Shown here: piece after piece, positions 42,053 to 50,675 of the stretch | Layout: each line of letters begins with the position of its first letter | How positions within the stretch are numbered: the stretch's first letter is position 1 | Assembly (NCBI GenBank): GCA_902626245.1 | Contig: CACOED010000003.1 | Span: 1-56,052, forward strand | Origin: an uncultured Pelagibacteraceae bacterium | GTDB lineage: Bacteria; Pseudomonadota; Alphaproteobacteria; Pelagibacterales; Pelagibacteraceae | Direction: 5' to 3' | Length of the DNA: 56,052 nucleotides | Translations under genes and position numbers: made by a program | The notes under the pieces: model-generated | The model's database searches: none | What the model saw: only the letters and a program-made list of their open reading frames with translations | Told to the model about the DNA's origin: nothing

Positions 42053-43162
42053 TTAAAATAAGCCTAAATCTTTAAGATCATTAAATGTTGCAAAAAACAT
42101 TAAAAAAAGGAGCAAAAACATTCCGATTCGAAAAAAACCCTCTTGTGTTTTTTGACTTAATGGCCTTCCTAAAATCTTTTCAAATCCATAAAACATTAAA
42201 TGACCTCCGTCTAGAAGAGGTATTGGAAATAAATTAATTAAACCCAAGCTTATAGAAATATAAGCCATAATACTTAGAAAGGGAACAAATCCAATTTCAG
42301 CTACTTGACCAGTAATTTTGGCAATTCTAATAGGTCCTCCTAATTGAGAACTATCTCCAGATCCGCCAATTATCGAGCCTAAGTATTTTAATGATGAAAT
42401 ACACACAAAATAAACCTCATTTATTGAGTAATATAGAGCTTTCGCTGGTCCTAATTTAATATGGTTTATTTCGTTATTAAATGGGCTTAATTTAATTCCA
42501 ACAATTCTTTTTTTAACTTTATTTCCCATATTATCTTCATCCTCAATAATATTAGGTTTTACCTTTAATATTAATTCATTTTCAAATCTTTCTATTTTGA
42601 AATCTATAAATTCTGAAGTAGACATAGTTATTAACTTAGAAACATCCAGAATACTTTTTACTTTATTTCCGTCAATTTCTAAAATTAAATCATTTTTTTT
42701 TAGTCCTGCAATTTGTGCTGGACTTTCACTTTGAACTTCGTTGATCATAGCTGGGGTGAAATCTTTGCCTATAAACATGTAAATTGATAAGAAAATAACT
42801 ATTGCTAATAGGAAATTTGCAAAAGGGCCAGCGGCTACAATAATTGCTCTTTGATATAAAGGTTTTAGTACAAATAATTTTTTTTGATCTTCAGCTGAAT
42901 ATTTATTTATAATTTTTTCTTGGTCGGCTTGACTAAAAACGTTTCTATCTCCAAAAAATTTAACATAGCCGCCTAGTGGTATCCAGCAGATTTTCCATCT
43001 AGTTCCTGATTTATCATTCCATCCGAATATTTCTTTTCCAAATCCAATAGAAAAATCAGTAATACCAACACCAAATTTTTTTGCAAAATAATAATGACCG
43101 TATTCATGAATAAATACAACTACAAGAATTAAAACAATAAATGGAATAATAAAATTTAGCAT
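42053..43162 (-). CDS. rseP: RIP-type intramembrane metalloprotease RseP
   Basis: This 369-residue site-2 protease cuts membrane-bound regulators. The zinc motif HEYGH is at residues 19-23 in the first span, the PDZ domain is at ~115-220 (SPAQIAGLKKNDLILEIDGN), and the conserved LLDGGHLMFYG motif is in the third span. The length matches a single-PDZ form. The usual neighbours dxr, bamA and cdsA are not adjacent; instead the thiamine-precursor transporter gene is upstream (20-nt gap). Confidence 0.92.
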   Translation of the reverse strand: MLNFIIPFIVLILVVVFIHEYGHYYFAKKFGVGITDFSIGFGKEIFGWNDKSGTRWKICWIPLGGYVKFFGDRNVFSQADQEKIINKYSAEDQKKLFVLKPLYQRAIIVAAGPFANFLLAIVIFLSIYMFIGKDFTPAMINEVQSESPAQIAGLKKNDLILEIDGNKVKSILDVSKLITMSTSEFIDFKIERFENELILKVKPNIIEDEDNMGNKVKKRIVGIKLSPFNNEINHIKLGPAKALYYSINEVYFVCISSLKYLGSIIGGSGDSSQLGGPIRIAKITGQVAEIGFVPFLSIMAYISISLGLINLFPIPLLDGGHLMFYGFEKILGRPLSQKTQEGFFRIGMFLLLFLMFFATFNDLKDLGLF

Positions 43163-43182
43163 TTAACTATATATATTTAATA

Positions 43183-44613
43183 TTATTTAATTTTCCAAGT
43201 AAAAACAGGGGTAAATGTCGCTACTAAAAAAGACAGAAATAATAAAGATTTTGAGACAAAAGTAGGAAAAAAATCATAAGGAAACAAAATACCTACTAGA
43301 ATAGATTTTGAAAAATCAGGGCTTGGAAAAAATAATAAACCTGTAGTTATTCCAATTACAATTGAAACATATGCGTTTTTTTCACTTATTGATTTAGTAA
43401 AAAAACTATAAAACACTGTTAGAACAGCAGAACAACAAAATAGATCTGCTAATAAAAATAGATATAAAATGCTTAAACCTTTAGATGCTACTACAAAAAC
43501 GATAATTGAAAGTAAAATAATTAAATAATTTGAAAGTTTAAAATAATTTCCTTTAAAATTAATTATTTTGTTTCCATCAACAATAATTAGACTTGAAATT
43601 GCGTTAATTAGAGTATCGATACTGCTTATAGTTAATGATATTCCTAGAACTATTACTATCACTGAAAGCAAAGACGTTTGACCTTTAAATAGTAAAGAGA
43701 AAAAAGCAAGGTCAGGAATCACGTTTGAGTCTATTGATGCGGCAACTAAACCGCTAAAACCCATAAAAAAAACCACTGGAATAATTAAAAAAAATGAAAT
43801 TAGTAAACTTTTTTTTAAAATAATGTTATTTTTTGCTGCATAAACTCTTTGCCAATTTCCTTGATGAAAAAGATTAGTTGCAGCAACAGCTATAAAAAAA
43901 GTTAAACCTGCAGTAAAATTTGATAAATATTCAATACTAAGTAAATTTGGTTTATTTGACTTTATAAATTCAAAATTAAATTGAGTGATATTAAAAGATA
44001 ATAAAAAACTAATTGCAATTAATAGAAGTATCATTAATACAATAAATTGAATACTATCAGTAAATATTGAGGCTCTTAATCCACCATATAAAGTGTATGC
44101 TACTGAGGAAGTTACAACTATTAATGCTATTATCCACAAACTTGTTCCAGATATATAGTTAACTAATATTGATATAGCAGTAACTTCAGCAATTAAAAAA
44201 ATTGCCATATAGAAAATAGTGAGAAATAAAATTAATTTAAATAACTGTTTACCAAATTTTAATCTTATAACTTCGATTAAAGTTTTTGCTTTTGGAAATG
44301 AATTTCTAAATTTTGACCCTAATGAAATTAAAATAAGCAATGGAAAAGCTGTTCCGAGAGCATATCCAATTACTGCACCTAAACCTCCCCAGGTAGCAGC
44401 TGAAGCAGGTCCAAATAAAATCCAAGCACCAAGTGCTGAAGAAACAAAACTAGAAGTTAATGAAAATATTCCAATATTTCTATTTGCAATTAAATAATTA
44501 TTTAATCCTTTGTACTTCTTTGAATAATAAATTCCACTTACTAAGAATATAATACTTAAAATAAGAGTTAATAAAATTGCAGATGTTTGACTTAAAATGT
44601 TTATTGATATCAT
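43183..44613 (-). CDS. thiV: sodium:solute symporter, putative thiamine-precursor (HMP) transporter
   Basis: This 476-residue SSS-family protein has about 13 spans. It shows the core motifs SLTSSFVSSALGAWILFGPA and YTLYGGLRASIFTDSIQFIV, the sodium-site region of this family. A TPP riboswitch stands directly before its start and probably blocks the AAAGGGA ribosome site when thiamine diphosphate is plentiful. This position identifies it with ThiV, proposed in SAR11 as the importer of the thiamine pyrimidine HMP. The substrate is inferred from the riboswitch, not from the protein itself. Confidence 0.85.
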   Translation of the reverse strand: MISINILSQTSAILLTLILSIIFLVSGIYYSKKYKGLNNYLIANRNIGIFSLTSSFVSSALGAWILFGPASAATWGGLGAVIGYALGTAFPLLILISLGSKFRNSFPKAKTLIEVIRLKFGKQLFKLILFLTIFYMAIFLIAEVTAISILVNYISGTSLWIIALIVVTSSVAYTLYGGLRASIFTDSIQFIVLMILLLIAISFLLSFNITQFNFEFIKSNKPNLLSIEYLSNFTAGLTFFIAVAATNLFHQGNWQRVYAAKNNIILKKSLLISFFLIIPVVFFMGFSGLVAASIDSNVIPDLAFFSLLFKGQTSLLSVIVIVLGISLTISSIDTLINAISSLIIVDGNKIINFKGNYFKLSNYLIILLSIIVFVVASKGLSILYLFLLADLFCCSAVLTVFYSFFTKSISEKNAYVSIVIGITTGLLFFPSPDFSKSILVGILFPYDFFPTFVSKSLLFLSFLVATFTPVFTWKIK

Positions 44614-44615
44614 TT

Positions 44616-44680
44616 TCCCTTTCTGAATTATCGGACAGGTTCTTAGGGTTTGATCTCAGTCTTTCGACACCCCTTTTTCT
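44616..44680 (-). promoter_or_regulatory. TPP riboswitch
   Basis: On the minus strand the sequence reads GGGGTGTC-GAAA-GACTGAGA, then ACCC, GAACCTG and GATAAT, ending AGAAAGGGA. These are the THI-element signatures in order (GGGGUG, CUGAGA, ACCC, GAACCUG, GAUAAU, AGGGA). The P3 stem is only GTC/GAC closed by a GAAA loop, a very compact form. The closing AAAGGGA is also the best Shine-Dalgarno site of the downstream gene, so the control is probably on translation start. It begins about 18 nt after the azlD stop. Confidence 0.9.
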
Positions 44681-44697
44681 TAAAAAAAACATTATAA

Positions 44698-45006
44698 TTA
44701 AAAAAAAAGTATTATCCAATAAGAAATTAATCCAGATAAAATAGTTGCAATAACATTTTTTGAAAAATAACCTACAACAATCGCAACTATAGCACCAAAA
44801 ATTTTTGGATCATTCATTTCTATAAAGACTTCATAATCATTAATAAAAATTGCTGGAAATATTATTGCAGGAAATACTGCAGATGGAACATAGGTTAATA
44901 CAGCTTTAATTCTATCTCCTAGCATATCTCTGCTAATTAAAGCAATCATAGTCATTCTAGTGAAATAAGTTAATATTCCTGCAATAATAATTGATAGCCA
45001 GGTCAT
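44698..45006 (-). CDS. azlD: branched-chain amino acid exporter, AzlD subunit
   Basis: This 102-residue protein has three or four spans and fits AzlD, the small partner of AzlC: MTWLSIIIAGILTYFTRMTM at the start, then YVPSAVFPAIIFPAIFIN. It overlaps azlC by 4 nt (ATGA). Together they form a pair for exporting branched-chain amino acids or related compounds. The riboswitch of the next gene starts just behind its stop. Confidence 0.85.
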   Translation of the reverse strand: MTWLSIIIAGILTYFTRMTMIALISRDMLGDRIKAVLTYVPSAVFPAIIFPAIFINDYEVFIEMNDPKIFGAIVAIVVGYFSKNVIATILSGLISYWIILFF

Positions 45007-45689
45007 TTTTTTAATCTCAGTATTAATGCAGCAACAAACAAAGCAATAATGGGTGAAATAATTATATATGATTTAAATGGTGCATTGAAAAATATTAAGG
45101 AACTTATTCCACAAACAAGCATAACAATTACATGGTCAATTTTTTTTAAATCTTGGACAATAATAGCTATAAAAGTAAGAGGTATTGCAAATTTTAAACC
45201 AAGTTCTTCTGGTACGAATGATCCTAATATAATTCCAGCTAATGTCGAAATTTGCCAACAAACCCAGAGTGTACTTCCTGTACCAATTAAATGGTAATGC
45301 AAATATTGTTCATTTTTATTTTTTTTAAAGAATTTATTAGACTCAGCAAAACCTTGATCTACAACTAAATAAGAAATTAAAAGTTTTTTTATAAATGATA
45401 ATTTTTCCAAATATTCTGATAAAACTGCTCCATATAACAAATGTCTTGAATTAATAACACCAACAGATGTGGCGGCAATCAAAGAAGAAGCACCACCTGA
45501 TATTAATTGTAAAAATACAATTTGTGAGGCTCCGCCAAATATGACGATGGACATTCCATAGACTAAATATGGATTGAAACCAAGTTCAATACCAATTGCT
45601 CCACAAATAATTCCAAACGGAATTACTGAGAGCATATGCGGTGCAACATCCAACATCCCTCTAGTGAATAATTGTTTTTTTGAGAGCAT
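45003..45689 (-). CDS. azlC: branched-chain amino acid exporter, AzlC subunit
   Basis: This 228-residue membrane protein has about seven spans. The AzlC motif VIPFGIICGAIGIELGFNPY with SIVIFGGASQIVFLQLISGG is clear, as is GVINSRHLLYGAVLSEYL. It pairs with azlD (4-nt overlap) and follows fbpC by 11 nt on the same strand, so it may be read from the iron operon too. Confidence 0.88.
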   Translation of the reverse strand: MLSKKQLFTRGMLDVAPHMLSVIPFGIICGAIGIELGFNPYLVYGMSIVIFGGASQIVFLQLISGGASSLIAATSVGVINSRHLLYGAVLSEYLEKLSFIKKLLISYLVVDQGFAESNKFFKKNKNEQYLHYHLIGTGSTLWVCWQISTLAGIILGSFVPEELGLKFAIPLTFIAIIVQDLKKIDHVIVMLVCGISSLIFFNAPFKSYIIISPIIALFVAALILRLKK

Positions 45690-45700
45690 TTATTTTAGTT

Positions 45701-46771
45701 TTATAAAAAACAAACTATATGCTCAAGATGAATTGGCCTTTTAATACCAAATTTATCATCTACTTCGTGTTGCTCCTTATGATGAGTATGAACAGCAACT
45801 GGTATTAACAATTTACTTGTAGTTTTAAGGGTATAAATAAAATTTGTACCTCTAAATTTTCTATCAACAACCTCTAATTTTAGATTACTATCATCATCGT
45901 GCTCTAAATCCTCTGGTTGTAGCAATAGTTGAACTTTTGATCCAGTTGGATAATGTTTTATAAAATTTCCTGTAATTAATCCTAAATCATCATTTTCTAA
46001 TGAGTTATTACCTGTAACTTTTGCTGGAATAAGTATTCCTCTGTTTAGAAAATTTACAACTTCAATTGAATTTGGGAAATGATAAACATTATAAGGGTCA
46101 TCGAATTGCTTAAGTTTTTCACCTAAAATAATTCCACATTTATTGCCTAAGTAGAAGGCTTCATAAGAGTCATGAGTTACAACTATTGTTGTTATTTTTA
46201 AGTCCTTCAAAATTTTTTTAAGTTGAACCTGAATTTCTTCTTTAAAACTTTGATCAACATTTGACAATGGTTCATCTAATAATAAAAGATCAGGTTGTGT
46301 AACTAAAGATCTTGCGAGTGCCGCTCTTTGCGCTTCACCTGCACTTATTTGATGAGGATATTTACTTAATATTTTTTCTATATTCAATAATTTAATTATT
46401 TTTTTTGGATTCAATTTTTTTTTTCCGTTTGGCTTCTTTGCTTCAGCACCTAAATAGATATTTTTTTCAACAGTATAATGGGGAAATAAACTATTTTCTT
46501 GAAATGATAGTGATATACTTCGATATTCAGGCTCTACATGATCTTGAGCTGAAGATAATAATTTATCTTTCAGTTTTATCGTGCCCGATTCAATTTTCTC
46601 TAACCCGGCTATAGTTCTTAAAATCGTAGTTTTACCAACACCAGAAGGTCCTAAAAGGCAAATTATATCTCCCTTGTTTTTAATACTAAAGGAAACATTT
46701 TTTACTTTAGTCTTTCCACCAACTCTAAAATTAACATTTTTAACTTCTAAATAATTTTTACTCATTATCAA
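45701..46771 (-). CDS. fbpC: iron(III) ABC transporter ATP-binding protein
   Basis: This 356-residue ATPase drives iron import. Walker A is CLLGPSGVGKTTILRTIAGL (near residue 40), the signature is QISAGEAQRAALARSLVTQP, which varies from LSGGQ as SAGEA, and Walker B is PDLLLLDEPLSNVDQSF. The H-loop is VVTHDSYEAF. A C-terminal TOBE-type regulatory domain follows (~240-356). It overlaps fbpB by 14 nt and is translated with it. The dipeptide 'IMSK' start leaves M1 and M3 as alternatives. Confidence 0.9.
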   Translation of the reverse strand: MIMSKNYLEVKNVNFRVGGKTKVKNVSFSIKNKGDIICLLGPSGVGKTTILRTIAGLEKIESGTIKLKDKLLSSAQDHVEPEYRSISLSFQENSLFPHYTVEKNIYLGAEAKKPNGKKKLNPKKIIKLLNIEKILSKYPHQISAGEAQRAALARSLVTQPDLLLLDEPLSNVDQSFKEEIQVQLKKILKDLKITTIVVTHDSYEAFYLGNKCGIILGEKLKQFDDPYNVYHFPNSIEVVNFLNRGILIPAKVTGNNSLENDDLGLITGNFIKHYPTGSKVQLLLQPEDLEHDDDSNLKLEVVDRKFRGTNFIYTLKTTSKLLIPVAVHTHHKEQHEVDDKFGIKRPIHLEHIVCFL

Positions 46772-48377
46772 CTCTTAAAATATATTTTGACGTAAGTAAA
46801 ATAAAGAAACTTGCGATAACTATCAAACATAAAGATGGTACAGCTGCAGCCTCCAGTAAATCTTCAGATGCAGAAATATATGCAGTTGTTGCAAAGGTTT
46901 CGAAATTAAAAGGTCTCAAGATTAATGTTATTGGCAATTCCCTTATTATTTCTAGTGAAATTAATATAACAACAAATAAAAGTGAATTTCTTAAGTAAGG
47001 TATATGAATATTTAAAAAAGTTTTTGATTTAGAATAACCAAGAAGATAAGCGCTTTCATCGACACAGATATTCATTTTTTCATAACCAGATTTTATTCCA
47101 TTAAAGGCCAATGAATAAAATCTTATAAAATAAACAGTTACTAAACCTAAAATAGAACCAATAAATAATTTTTTAATTGATACTACTCCAAAAGATTTGA
47201 CAAAATTTTCATCAAACCAAGCAATAAAAGTTATAAATGCTATAGCAAGAATCACACCTGGTATTGCGTAACCAGAAATTGATAAAGTTGACAAAATATT
47301 TAAAATTTTTTTGTTTGAAACTCTATTGCCATAATTAGATATTAAAGCAAAAAATATTAACACTAAACTTGATAAAGAAACAAGATATAATGTATTTAAA
47401 AAAAGATTTATTATTTCTAAATCGAAGAAATTTTCTGGAAATTTAATTGTCCAATATAACATTTGACTTAATGGAAATAAAAAACTTAAAAAAAATAGAA
47501 TGAAACAAAATGAAAATGCAAAAAAAGATTTTAATCCATTAAGTTTAATTTTTTCTTTTTTCTTAAATCCACCTTTTGCTTCTAAATGGTATCTGGCTTT
47601 TTTCCTGGATAGATTTTCAGTTATAAACAATAGAAATATAAAAAGTAAAAGAAAAAAAGATATTCGATTTGCAAATGCCAAATCATCAAAGGTTATCCAT
47701 GCATTATAAATGCCTGTTGTTAAAGTGTTTACTGAAAAAAAATCTACCGCTCCAAATTCAGCTAAAGTTTCCATAGCTACTAGTGACAAGCCAGCAACGA
47801 TTGCTGGTCTAGCTGCAGGTAATATTATTGTATAAAATGATCTAAATTTTGAAAAACCTAAATTTTTGCCTAATTCTATCAAATTTTGTGATTGATACAA
47901 AAATGAAGATCTGGCTAGTAAATATACGTAAACATATAATGAAAATGATATAGATAATATTAGACCAAACATGCCACTGAATTTTGGGATATGTTTGTTG
48001 TAATTTCCTTCTCCAAATAAAAATTTTAAGATTGTAAATGCAGTTCCATAATTTTCAAAAAAAGCAAATAAAGAATAAGCATAAATATAAGGGGGTACTG
48101 CAAAAGATAATATTAGAGCCCATTTAAAAAAATTAGAACCAGGAAAATGATAAAAAGAAACTATATAGGCTGATCCAACTCCTAAAAAAAATGTCAAAAA
48201 TATTACACCAATTAAAAGAATCAAAGAATTGAATATATATTCAAGAAAAAAGGTTTGTTTAAGAATTTCAAAATAATTTGATGTATCTTCAAAAAAACTT
48301 GTAAAAACAGTAAATATTGGAATTATTATAGTTAATGAGATAGCTAATGAACTTATATACCAAAAATTAAATTTCAT
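46758..48377 (-). CDS. fbpB: iron(III) ABC transporter permease (two-domain)
   Basis: This ~539-residue permease has two fused BPD transmembrane domains of about six spans each. Each has an EAA-type loop: ELGKNLGFSKFRSFYTIILP near residue 180 and DESAYLLGYSKSKTFLNIHI in the second half. The frame is open 19 codons further upstream to 48434, but the ATG at 48377 is preferred because AAGGCGG lies at proper spacing and the product then starts MKFNFWYISSLAISLTIIIP, at the first span. The longer start lies inside an inverted repeat. Confidence 0.88.
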   Translation of the reverse strand: MKFNFWYISSLAISLTIIIPIFTVFTSFFEDTSNYFEILKQTFFLEYIFNSLILLIGVIFLTFFLGVGSAYIVSFYHFPGSNFFKWALILSFAVPPYIYAYSLFAFFENYGTAFTILKFLFGEGNYNKHIPKFSGMFGLILSISFSLYVYVYLLARSSFLYQSQNLIELGKNLGFSKFRSFYTIILPAARPAIVAGLSLVAMETLAEFGAVDFFSVNTLTTGIYNAWITFDDLAFANRISFFLLLFIFLLFITENLSRKKARYHLEAKGGFKKKEKIKLNGLKSFFAFSFCFILFFLSFLFPLSQMLYWTIKFPENFFDLEIINLFLNTLYLVSLSSLVLIFFALISNYGNRVSNKKILNILSTLSISGYAIPGVILAIAFITFIAWFDENFVKSFGVVSIKKLFIGSILGLVTVYFIRFYSLAFNGIKSGYEKMNICVDESAYLLGYSKSKTFLNIHIPYLRNSLLFVVILISLEIIRELPITLILRPFNFETFATTAYISASEDLLEAAAVPSLCLIVIASFFILLTSKYILRVDNE

Positions 48378-48423
48378 ATTATAATCCGCCTTATAAAAGA
48401 AAAGTAATTTCCTAATAAAGATT

Positions 48424-48477
48424 TTAGTGTCCATGTGAAAGGAGGCTTTGCAATGAGACCCAAACCATGGACACTAA
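48424..48477 (-). promoter_or_regulatory. 12-bp perfect inverted repeat before fbpB
   Basis: TTAGTGTCCATG (48424-48435) and CATGGACACTAA (48466-48477) form a 12-bp perfect stem with a 30-nt loop. In the minus-strand mRNA it lies between the fbpA/small-ORF part and fbpB and could act as a processing, stability or attenuation hairpin. The loop holds CCTCCTTT, complementary to a ribosome site. Confidence 0.6.
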
Positions 48478-48490
48478 TTCAAAGAAATTA

Positions 48491-48658
48491 TTAAAAATTA
48501 AATAACTTTAAGATGTGCGGAACCTCCTCGTTACTAATTTCCGATAAATTTCTTTTATTTATCCTTTTTTCGATTTTTTTACACTCCTCAGAACATGCAG
48601 GACATGCTTCGGCTGAGTTATTATAATCGAAATCAGAAATAAATTTTTTTTCTTCCAT
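48491..48658 (-). CDS. 55-residue Cys-rich protein in the iron operon (short ORF)
   Basis: A short frame starts at the base directly after the fbpA stop and encodes MEEKKFISDFDYNNSAEACP then ACSEECKKIEKRINKRNLSE and a C-terminal helix ISNEEVPHILKLF. Three Cys lie as CPACSEEC (CxxCxxxC), a plausible iron or Fe-S/zinc-binding site. There is no signal peptide, so it is cytoplasmic. Its position between fbpA and fbpB suggests an iron-handling or regulatory role. Confidence 0.6.
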   Translation of the reverse strand: MEEKKFISDFDYNNSAEACPACSEECKKIEKRINKRNLSEISNEEVPHILKLFNF

Positions 48659-49696
48659 TTACTTCCATCCAGCAGCTGTCATTACCTCTAATGCAGCAGC
48701 TTGATTTTTTCCATAAGTAGAAACTTTTGTTGTTAGATCTTGTTTAAAATCTAATCCTAAGTTGTTAACTACTAATGGGCTTGGCGAAACACCACCAATC
48801 ATTGGAAACTCAAAAGTATTATTAGTAAAATGTTCTTGAGCTTCAGGAGTTAATAAATACTCAACAAGAGCAATAGCGTTTGCTTTGTTTGGAGCACCTT
48901 TAACTAAGGCTGCGCAACTAATATTCATGTGTGTTCCTCTTCCATCTTGGTTTGGAAAAAATGCTTTAACCTTTTTAGCAGCTTCTTGTTGTTCTGCTCC
49001 TTTTTTACCAGATAGCATAAGTGCTAAATAATAAGTATTAGCTACAGCTATATCAGCTTCTCCAGCAGCAACTGCCATAATTTGAGCTCTGTCATTTCCT
49101 TCAGACGGTCTTGCCATATTAGCTACAACTCCTTTTGCCCATTCAGCGGTTGCTTTTTTACCATTATTAGCAATTAATGATGCGACAAGAGATTTATTAT
49201 AAATGTTGCTAGATTTTCTGATTACTAATCTACCTTTCCATTTAGGATCAGCTAAACCTTCGTAAGTCATTCCAGATAATTCTGCACCTGTAACTCTTTC
49301 AGGTGAATAATAAATAATTCTAGCTCTCTTTGCGATTCCAACCCACTTATTCGTTCTAAAGTTTTTTGGAACAGCCGATTTAATTGCTGCGGATGTTAAT
49401 CCTCCTTGAAGCATACCTTTTGCATCAAATGCTCCACATCTACCTGCGTCTGCAGTAATGTATAGATCTGCTTTAGAGTCAGAGCCTTCTTCTATCATTC
49501 TTTTTTCTAAGGCTCCTGATTTGCCGTTAATTAAATTTACTTTAATTCCAGTTTTTGCTGTAAACTTGTCGTATAGTTCAGCATCAGCTTTATAATGTCT
49601 TGCATTGAAAATATTTACTTCACCATGTCCGTCTGCAAATAATGAAGTTGATAAAAACAATGAAACTATCAAAGCCGAGATTGATATTTTTTTCAT
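48659..49696 (-). CDS. fbpA: iron(III) ABC transporter substrate-binding protein
   Basis: This 345-residue protein has a signal peptide (ISISALIVSLFLSTSLFADG, cleavage near ADG) and the FutA/FbpA fold: VNIFNARHYKADAELYDKFT at the start and IAVANTYYLALMLSGKKGAE, whose Tyr pair is the typical Fe(III) ligand. It carries ferric iron across the periplasm to FbpBC. Two overlapping Fur-type palindromes lie 27-65 nt upstream, so iron limitation is expected to raise expression. Confidence 0.93.
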   Translation of the reverse strand: MKKISISALIVSLFLSTSLFADGHGEVNIFNARHYKADAELYDKFTAKTGIKVNLINGKSGALEKRMIEEGSDSKADLYITADAGRCGAFDAKGMLQGGLTSAAIKSAVPKNFRTNKWVGIAKRARIIYYSPERVTGAELSGMTYEGLADPKWKGRLVIRKSSNIYNKSLVASLIANNGKKATAEWAKGVVANMARPSEGNDRAQIMAVAAGEADIAVANTYYLALMLSGKKGAEQQEAAKKVKAFFPNQDGRGTHMNISCAALVKGAPNKANAIALVEYLLTPEAQEHFTNNTFEFPMIGGVSPSPLVVNNLGLDFKQDLTTKVSTYGKNQAAALEVMTAAGWK

Positions 49697-49723
49697 ATAT
49701 TTCCTTTATAGTTAACTATTTAT

Positions 49724-49759
49724 GATAATGAGAATTATTATCAATGATAATAGTTATCA
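49724..49759 (-). promoter_or_regulatory. Fur-box pair upstream of fbpA
   Basis: GATAATGAGAATTATTATC (49724-49742) matches 17 of 19 positions of the classical GATAATGATAATCATTATC Fur box. A second palindrome TGATAATAGTTATCA (49745-49759) is next to it. They lie 28 nt upstream of the fbpA start, at a place that would block the promoter. A Mur-like manganese regulator is the alternative in alphaproteobacteria. Confidence 0.75.
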
Positions 49760-49784
49760 ATCGCACGGATTGTCGCAGGCTAAA

Positions 49785-50675
49785 TTAGAACTTCCACTCT
49801 GAAATTTTACTATAAAGAAAATTTCTAAATTCCTTGACTCTTGCTACATTTCTTAAGGATTGTGGGTATACAAAATGTGCCTCGGTAATAGGACCCTGAA
49901 TTTTAGGAAGTACTTTAATTAAGTTTATTGATTGAAAGACCAAATAATCTGGTAAAGCTGCAAGACCAACGCCACTTTCAACAGCTAGAAGAAGACCCAT
50001 TACACTATTTACCTTCATAATTGGCTTTCTTTTATTCTTATCCTTCATTCCAACTTTTAGAGCCCAATCAGGATTATAAACTGGAGATGGAGCTCCCTTA
50101 CCAAAAGATATAAATTTATGCTTATTTAAATCATTTAATGTCTTTGGAATTCCATTTTTTTCAAGATATTTGTTAGAACCATAAATATGGTAGTTAATAT
50201 CTATTAATTTCCTTTGGATATAATTTAATTGTTTAGGTCTTCTCATAAAAATTCCTATATCAGCCTGTCTTGTGCTTAAATCTAGTTCTTTATCATCAAA
50301 TATTAATTCAACCTCTATATCTGGATTAATATTCATAAATTCTTGAATTCTTGGAGTAAGCCAGTGAGTTCCAAAACTTCTAACTGTCGTGATTATTATT
50401 TTTCCTGAAGGTTTGTCCTTTTGATCTCCTAATGAAGTTTCTACTTCCCTGAGTTTACTAATTACTTCATGTGCAGTTTTATAAACATATTCTCCATTTT
50501 CAGTTAAAGTTAAGCCCCTAGCGTGTCTTTCAAATAATTTAACTTTTAAATCTTCCTCTAAAGATTGTATTTGTCTGCTAATTGCCGATTGACTTAAATT
50601 TAAATTTATAGTTGCGTTTGTAAAACTTCCTGCTTCTGCAACAGCATGAAATATTTTTAATTTATCCCAATCCAT
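49785..50675 (-). CDS. LysR-family transcriptional regulator
   Basis: This 296-residue regulator has the winged helix-turn-helix: LKIFHAVAEAGSFTNATINL and NLSQSAISRQIQSLEEDLKV near residues 20-45, with LFERHARGLTLTENG. The C-terminal effector domain (90-290) includes RQADIGIFMRRPKQ. It directly follows the acuI-like gene (1-nt overlap), so it may report on acrylate/DMSP metabolism, but it could act elsewhere. The effector is unknown. Confidence 0.92.
   Translation of the reverse strand: MDWDKLKIFHAVAEAGSFTNATINLNLSQSAISRQIQSLEEDLKVKLFERHARGLTLTENGEYVYKTAHEVISKLREVETSLGDQKDKPSGKIIITTVRSFGTHWLTPRIQEFMNINPDIEVELIFDDKELDLSTRQADIGIFMRRPKQLNYIQRKLIDINYHIYGSNKYLEKNGIPKTLNDLNKHKFISFGKGAPSPVYNPDWALKVGMKDKNKRKPIMKVNSVMGLLLAVESGVGLAALPDYLVFQSINLIKVLPKIQGPITEAHFVYPQSLRNVARVKEFRNFLYSKISEWKF

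Noticed and set aside
44498-44719. 73-codon frame covering the riboswitch and start of thiV
   Set aside because: It arises from the TPP riboswitch sequence and the overlapping transporter; the RNA signatures explain this stretch fully.
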